Shown here: positions 60,025-64,000 of the stretch, one piece after another
Numbering within the stretch: the first letter of the stretch is position 1
Layout: every line of letters begins with the position of its first letter
NCBI GenBank assembly: GCA_030813035.1
Contig: JAUSTV010000006.1
Strand: one strand, 5' to 3'
DNA: 64,000 nucleotides
Source of the DNA: Bacillus_BA fengqiuensis
GTDB lineage: Bacteria; Bacillota; Bacilli; Bacillales; Bacillaceae_H
The notes under the pieces: model-generated
What the model was told of the DNA's origin: nothing
What the model saw: only the letters and a program-made list of their open reading frames with translations
The model's database searches: none
Translations under genes and position numbers: made by a program

Positions 60025-60124
60025 TCATGTTTATTTGGAAAATTGATTCTTTTTTGTCCAAGCCCGAAATGGAACATGTTAAAATAAGAGCGCATAGAAG
60101 CAGCAAGAGAGTGGAGGTCCAAGA

Positions 60125-61813
60125 ATGAGCATGACACCAACTTATAAAAGTGATTTGCAAATTGCCCAAGAAGCAACAATGAAGAAGATTATGGATATCG
60201 CGGGACAATTGGATTTAATGGACGACGAAGTGGAACCTTATGGTCACTATAAGGCAAAGCTGTCGCTTAATGTATTGAATCGATTACATAAAAAAGAAGA
60301 TGGAAAAGTCATTTTGGTGACAGCCATCAATCCCACTCCTGCCGGGGAAGGAAAGTCAACGGTAACCGTTGGATTGGGACAGGCACTCAACCGGTTAGGA
60401 AAAAAAGCGATCATTGCCATCCGAGAGCCTTCTCTCGGACCGGTCATGGGCATTAAAGGAGGAGCCGCAGGAGGCGGTTACTCACAGGTCATTCCTATGG
60501 AAGACATCAACCTGCATTTTACAGGTGATTTTCACGCGATTACAGCTGCGAACAATGCATTGGCGGCCTTCATTGACAATCATATTCATCAAGGGAATGA
60601 GCTTCGCATCGATACAAGAAAAATTTCCTGGAAGCGTGTCGTTGATATGAATGATCGCGCTTTAAGACAAGTGGTCATCGGACTAGGCGGCCCTGTGCAA
60701 GGTGTTCCGCGTGAAGACGGGTTTGACATTACCGTCGCATCTGAAATCATGGCCGTGTTCTGTTTGGCAGCGGATATGCAGGATTTGAAAAATCGTCTTG
60801 CCCGTATAGTGGTTGCCTACAATATGGACGATAAACCGGTGACGGCAGCAGATCTTGGTGTACAAGGTGCGCTGACGCTTTTATTGAAAGATGCCTTAAA
60901 ACCGAACCTGGTCCAAACACTTGAACATACACCGGCCATTATTCACGGAGGACCGTTTGCGAATATCGCCCATGGATGCAACAGTGTCATCGCAACTAAA
61001 ATGGCGGCCAAGCTCGGAGAATATGTCGTGACAGAAGCTGGATTTGGCGCTGATTTGGGGGCCGAGAAGTTTTTGGATATTAAGGCGCGCATGAGCGGAA
61101 TCAAACCGGAAGCAGTTGTCATCGTTGCGACGATTCGGGCATTAAAAATGCACGGCGGTGTAGAGAAGAATCACCTGGCTATTGAAAATGTCGAAGCGCT
61201 TAAAGCGGGCATAACCAACTTACAAAAGCATATCGAAACGATTCAAGCGTTCGGCTTGCCGTTTGTGGTGGCCATCAATCGTTTTGTCACGGATACAGAG
61301 CAAGAAGTAGATGCGCTCCTATCATGGTGCAAAGCCCACCATGCCCCTGTTGCTTTAACGGAAGTGTGGGAAAAGGGCGGAGAAGGCGGTATGGAGCTGG
61401 CCGAAAAAGTACTCGAATCGATTGACAAAGGCAAGAATGGATTTGCGCCGATTTATGACACGTCTAGTTCGATTGAAACGAAAGTAGAAACCATTGCAAA
61501 AGTCGTATATGGAGCAGATGGAGTTGAGTTCTCGCCTAAAGCAAAAAAACAAATGATCCAGTTTGAAAAATTCGGTTGGGATCATTTGCCGATTTGCATG
61601 GCCAAAACGCAATATTCGCTAAGTGATGACCAAACGAAATTGGGCCGCCCATCTGGATTTACGATTACGATCCGGGAATTCCGTCCTTCCATTGGGGCGG
61701 GGTTTTTAGTAGCTTTAACAGGAGCCATCATGACCATGCCTGGATTGCCCAAAAAACCGTCGGCTCTCAACATGGATGTCGATGAAAGCGGCCGGGCCAT
61801 AGGAATTTTTTGA
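60125..61813 (+). CDS. fhs: Formate-tetrahydrofolate ligase
   Basis: A 562-aa cytoplasmic enzyme making 10-formyl-THF from formate, THF and ATP. The nucleotide loop NPTPAGEGKSTVTVGL near residue 66 and EPSLGPVMGIKGGAAGGGYSQ-type region (split here as EPSLGPVMGIKGG and AAGGGYSQV) are intact. GGAGG with 7 nt spacing precedes the ATG. Divergent from metA. Confidence 0.96.
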   Translation: MSMTPTYKSDLQIAQEATMKKIMDIAGQLDLMDDEVEPYGHYKAKLSLNVLNRLHKKEDGKVILVTAINPTPAGEGKSTVTVGLGQALNRLGKKAIIAIREPSLGPVMGIKGGAAGGGYSQVIPMEDINLHFTGDFHAITAANNALAAFIDNHIHQGNELRIDTRKISWKRVVDMNDRALRQVVIGLGGPVQGVPREDGFDITVASEIMAVFCLAADMQDLKNRLARIVVAYNMDDKPVTAADLGVQGALTLLLKDALKPNLVQTLEHTPAIIHGGPFANIAHGCNSVIATKMAAKLGEYVVTEAGFGADLGAEKFLDIKARMSGIKPEAVVIVATIRALKMHGGVEKNHLAIENVEALKAGITNLQKHIETIQAFGLPFVVAINRFVTDTEQEVDALLSWCKAHHAPVALTEVWEKGGEGGMELAEKVLESIDKGKNGFAPIYDTSSSIETKVETIAKVVYGADGVEFSPKAKKQMIQFEKFGWDHLPICMAKTQYSLSDDQTKLGRPSGFTITIREFRPSIGAGFLVALTGAIMTMPGLPKKPSALNMDVDESGRAIGIF

Positions 61814-61820
61814 TTGGGGA

Positions 61821-61856
61821 AAAACCATAAATCCATTAAGGGATTTATGGTTTTTG
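61821..61856 (+). terminator. Terminator after fhs
   Basis: AAAACCATAAATCC pairs with GGATTTATGGTTTT, then T. Confidence 0.85.
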
Positions 61857-61938
61857 GTGTGCCGAAAGAAGAATTTGCAAATATTCAGCTGTTTGATTAT
61901 GCTTCATACATAGAAGAAAAGGAAAAGGAACGATAAAA

Positions 61939-62451
61939 ATGTTTGATCCCATTGTATTTGATAATTTAAAAGTAGTCATTGAAGGGGAAGTGTATGACCT
62001 TGATTTAGAGGGGCATGTATCGGTTGTAAATCGTGAGGATTATGTGGATCTTGCGCGCTTTTCACGTGTATACCGCATTTCTTTTCAACAAACGAGTGCG
62101 ATAGTGGCTTCTTTATTATTAACAACCCATATCGACCATATCCATGCTGAATTATCCGGAAACAAACAAGTAAAGCCGGGGTGTTTAATTGAAATTGATT
62201 TTGTTTTATCACAAATGAGTACGTTTACGGACGTACAATGTGCGAACTACGAGAAACAACTGCGGGCCATTTGGGGAGAAGAGAGAATCATTGAACAGCG
62301 AGTCAGTCATCTTATCGGAACAAATGAGTACAAAAATGAAATGAAGATTAAGTTCAACCGTTATATTTATGAAGACCAAGTAGATGACATCATTGAGATG
62401 GTCGATTATATGTTGGAGACGATTCAGAAATTCAATAATGGAGATGGATGA
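61939..62451 (+). CDS. Hypothetical protein, 170 aa
   Basis: A soluble acidic protein, beta-rich in the first half and helical at the end (DQVDDIIEMVDYMLETIQKF). No motif or membrane segment is seen. AAAAGGAAAAGGAA precedes the ATG. I do not recognise the family. Confidence 0.65.
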   Translation: MFDPIVFDNLKVVIEGEVYDLDLEGHVSVVNREDYVDLARFSRVYRISFQQTSAIVASLLLTTHIDHIHAELSGNKQVKPGCLIEIDFVLSQMSTFTDVQCANYEKQLRAIWGEERIIEQRVSHLIGTNEYKNEMKIKFNRYIYEDQVDDIIEMVDYMLETIQKFNNGDG

Positions 62452-62493
62452 AAAAAACGATGGGGAATGAGCGGCGCCTAAGAGCGTTCTTTT

Positions 62494-62521
62494 TTGCTAT
62501 TTGATAAAAGCGATTTACAAT
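62494..62521 (+). promoter_or_regulatory. Promoter of the glutathione peroxidase gene
   Basis: TTGCTA (62494-62499) and TACAAT (62516-62521), 16 nt apart. It rules out the upstream in-frame TTG at 62494. Confidence 0.5.
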
Positions 62522-62595
62522 GGAGAAAAGGGAGCGAAGATGCAACTGGCCATATATTTGCCAGTGCATTCGGCTTGTTGAAGGAGGAAGAAAAG

Positions 62596-63072
62596 ATGAG
62601 CGTCTATTCATATTCTGTTAAGACGATTAAAGGAGAAGAAGTGTCTCTGGAGCAATATAAAGGAAAAGTGCTCGTCATCGTCAATACGGCAAGTAAGTGC
62701 GGATTCACGCCGCAATATAAAGGTCTTCAAGAGTTATATGAAAAGTATAAAGACCGGGGCGTTGAAATATTGGGATTTCCTTGCAATCAATTTGGAGGGC
62801 AAGAGCCAGGTTCCGAGCCAGAAATTGAATCTTTTTGTGAGTTGAACTATGGAGTGGCCTTCCCGATGTTTGCCAAGGTAGATGTCAAGGGTGATCATGC
62901 GGATCCGTTGTTTGCGTATTTAGCAAGCGAAGCTCCCGGTCTCCTTGGATCAAAAGGAATCAAATGGAATTTCACGAAGTTTTTAGTGAATAAAGAGGGG
63001 GCCGTTGTAAAACGGTTTGCGCCCCAAACTGCACCGGCTGACCTGGAAAAAGAACTTGAAGCATTGATTTAA
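62596..63072 (+). CDS. bsaA: Glutathione peroxidase homologue BsaA
   Basis: A 158-aa thioredoxin-fold peroxidase. The peroxidatic Cys is in NTASKCGFTPQY near residue 36, with Gln in FPCNQFGGQEPG and Trp in KWNFTKFL forming the classic Cys-Gln-Trp set. The second Cys (FPCNQF) is the usual resolving position, so it probably uses thioredoxin. ATG 62596 has AAGGAGGAAG upstream. Neighbour ypgQ as in B. subtilis. Confidence 0.92.
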   Translation: MSVYSYSVKTIKGEEVSLEQYKGKVLVIVNTASKCGFTPQYKGLQELYEKYKDRGVEILGFPCNQFGGQEPGSEPEIESFCELNYGVAFPMFAKVDVKGDHADPLFAYLASEAPGLLGSKGIKWNFTKFLVNKEGAVVKRFAPQTAPADLEKELEALI

Positions 63073-63101
63073 AAAGAGACAGGATTCCTGTCTCTTTTTA
63101 A
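63072..63101 (+). terminator. Terminator after bsaA
   Basis: AAAAAGAGACAGGA pairs with TCCTGTCTCTTTTT with no loop bases to spare. Confidence 0.85.
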
Positions 63102-63221
63102 ATCAATGGAACATTTTTTTACTATCTGCCATTGGCCCAACCATTATCGGCTATTTCTCCAATAAATGATTTTTTCATGATACAATAACGTTGAACTTTA
63201 AAATGAGAATGAGGTTTGATC

Positions 63222-63866
63222 ATGAATAATGAAATCATATGGCGAACGGAAAAATGGGTAAGAGAGAAACTCGCTCACGATCATAGCGGCCATGACTGGG
63301 AACATATACGAAGAGTGCGGGACAATGCCCTTTACATAGCGAGGCAAGAAGGCGGAGATTTGCTTATCATTGAACTTGCAGCTTTGCTGCATGATGTGGT
63401 AGACGATAAAGTCGTCACGGACGTGGAAGCCGCTTATCGGGAATTGAAAGAATGGCTGAACACGCAAGGAATCGCCTTTGAGGTGACAGAACAAATCCTA
63501 CATATTATTTCGACGATGTCGTTTAAAGGAGGAAACCGCCCTTCAATGAGTACACTCGAAGGGAAAATCGTTCAAGATGCGGACCGTCTCGATGCAATCG
63601 GAGCGATTGGAATTGCCCGCACGTTCATGTATGCCGGTGCAAAAGGGCATGCGATGTATGACAAAGACGTATCAGTACGGGAAACGATGACCGAAAAAGA
63701 GTACCGACAGGGGAAAAGTACGGCAGTTCACCATTTTTATGAAAAACTATTGAAGCTTAATGACTTGATGAATACGGGTACAGCTAAACGATTGGCAGAA
63801 GAACGCCATGAATATATGGAGCACTTTTTACAACAATTTATGAAAGAATGGAATGGTTGGCAATGA
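63222..63866 (+). CDS. ypgQ: HD-domain phosphohydrolase YpgQ
   Basis: A 214-aa metal-dependent HD hydrolase. H..HD..D is seen as HDWEHIRRV near residue 25, LLHDVVDDK near 55 and QDADRLDAIG near 120. In B. subtilis YpgQ hydrolyses nucleoside triphosphates to pyrophosphate products. ATG 63222 follows GAGG by 7 nt. The stop overlaps the ATG of the next gene (ATGA). Confidence 0.9.
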   Translation: MNNEIIWRTEKWVREKLAHDHSGHDWEHIRRVRDNALYIARQEGGDLLIIELAALLHDVVDDKVVTDVEAAYRELKEWLNTQGIAFEVTEQILHIISTMSFKGGNRPSMSTLEGKIVQDADRLDAIGAIGIARTFMYAGAKGHAMYDKDVSVRETMTEKEYRQGKSTAVHHFYEKLLKLNDLMNTGTAKRLAEERHEYMEHFLQQFMKEWNGWQ

Positions 63867-64000
63867 AGATGTTAACGGTAGAAAACGTGACGAAAACATA
63901 CGGTGAAAAAGAGCTTTTTCAAAACATTACGTTTACGATTTCGGACCAGGAACGCGCCGGTTTAATCGGGGTGAATGGAACCGGTAAATCCACTCTCTTA
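63863..64000 (+). CDS. ABC-F family ATPase, 5' part only
   Basis: The first 46 codons of an ATP-binding protein: VENVTKTYGEKELFQNITF, then Walker A GVNGTGKSTLL at the window edge. No membrane segment; the start resembles ABC-F translation factors (Uup/YdiF/EttA type) rather than transporters. ATG 63863 overlaps the ypgQ stop; ATG 63869 is possible. The rest is outside the window. Confidence 0.8.
   Translation, partial: MKMLTVENVTKTYGEKELFQNITFTISDQERAGLIGVNGTGKSTLL

Noticed and set aside
59952..60124. S-box or T-box leader for metA
   Set aside because: The leader is only about 40 nt after the promoter at 59996-60024, too short for either element.

Overview
The window is a stretch of chromosome from a spore-forming, aerobic Bacillaceae bacterium. 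Evidence: gene order ypvA-ypwA-xpt-pbuX, bcsA-ypbQ-dynA-ypbS and bsaA-ypgQ as in Bacillus; strong AGGAGG-type ribosome binding sites; spore-related small proteins; a sigma-G-like promoter; a PAS kinase of the sporulation-kinase type; several TTG/GTG starts. A ba3-type oxidase is consistent with a moderately thermophilic relative of Geobacillus or B. smithii, but the species cannot be fixed from the sequence alone.

Layout. 1-3,000: accessory, gene-poor stretch beginning with the 3' end of a group II intron, then orphan small genes, decayed fragments, a perfect palindrome and a truncated lipoprotein. 3,000-12,800: core genes (DinG-type helicase YpvA, carboxypeptidase YpwA, the reverse-strand ba3 oxidase operon with an FNR-like site, and xpt-pbuX behind a guanine riboswitch). 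12,800-25,600: alkylpyrone genes bcsA-ypbQ, an iron-controlled 30-residue membrane peptide between two Fur boxes, the double-headed dynamin DynA, a nucleotidyltransferase, a sulfurtransferase, a spore protein, two RNase H-like genes (ypdQ, ypeP) and cspD. 25,900-41,000: nucleoside transporter, LD-carboxypeptidase, sporulation-type kinase, DUF2339 membrane protein, MFS exporter with a palindromic operator, topB, amino acid permease, LysE and EamA exporters, and a pepD remnant.

41,100-54,120 is the most interesting part. It is a same-strand cluster that looks like a nearly complete route from lysine to succinate through beta-lysine and GABA: CoA-transferase A/B, thiolase, two class III aminotransferases, semialdehyde dehydrogenase, an M81 metallopeptidase, a GNAT acetyltransferase, lysine 2,3-aminomutase (KamA), a YokU zinc protein and a LysP-type permease. 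A perfect sigma-A promoter lies in front, a cre site in front of lysP, and an IS200/IS605-like structured remnant between yokU and lysP. About 3 kb downstream a second basic amino acid permease (YvsH type) is read from the other strand behind a lysine riboswitch, so catabolic and biosynthetic lysine uptake appear to be controlled separately.

54,400-64,000: M50 membrane protease with a sigma-W-like promoter, small genes, a methyltransferase, yvsH, metA, fhs, a glutathione peroxidase, the HD hydrolase YpgQ and the start of an ABC-F ATPase that runs out of the window.

A family of related hairpins (core CCCGTCAT/ATGACGGG or CCTCGTCAT/ATGACGAGG next to CTGAAAGG) recurs between genes through the window. 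Start codons were placed by Shine-Dalgarno spacing and, where seen, promoter position; function calls rest on motifs and remembered family features, since no database search was possible.
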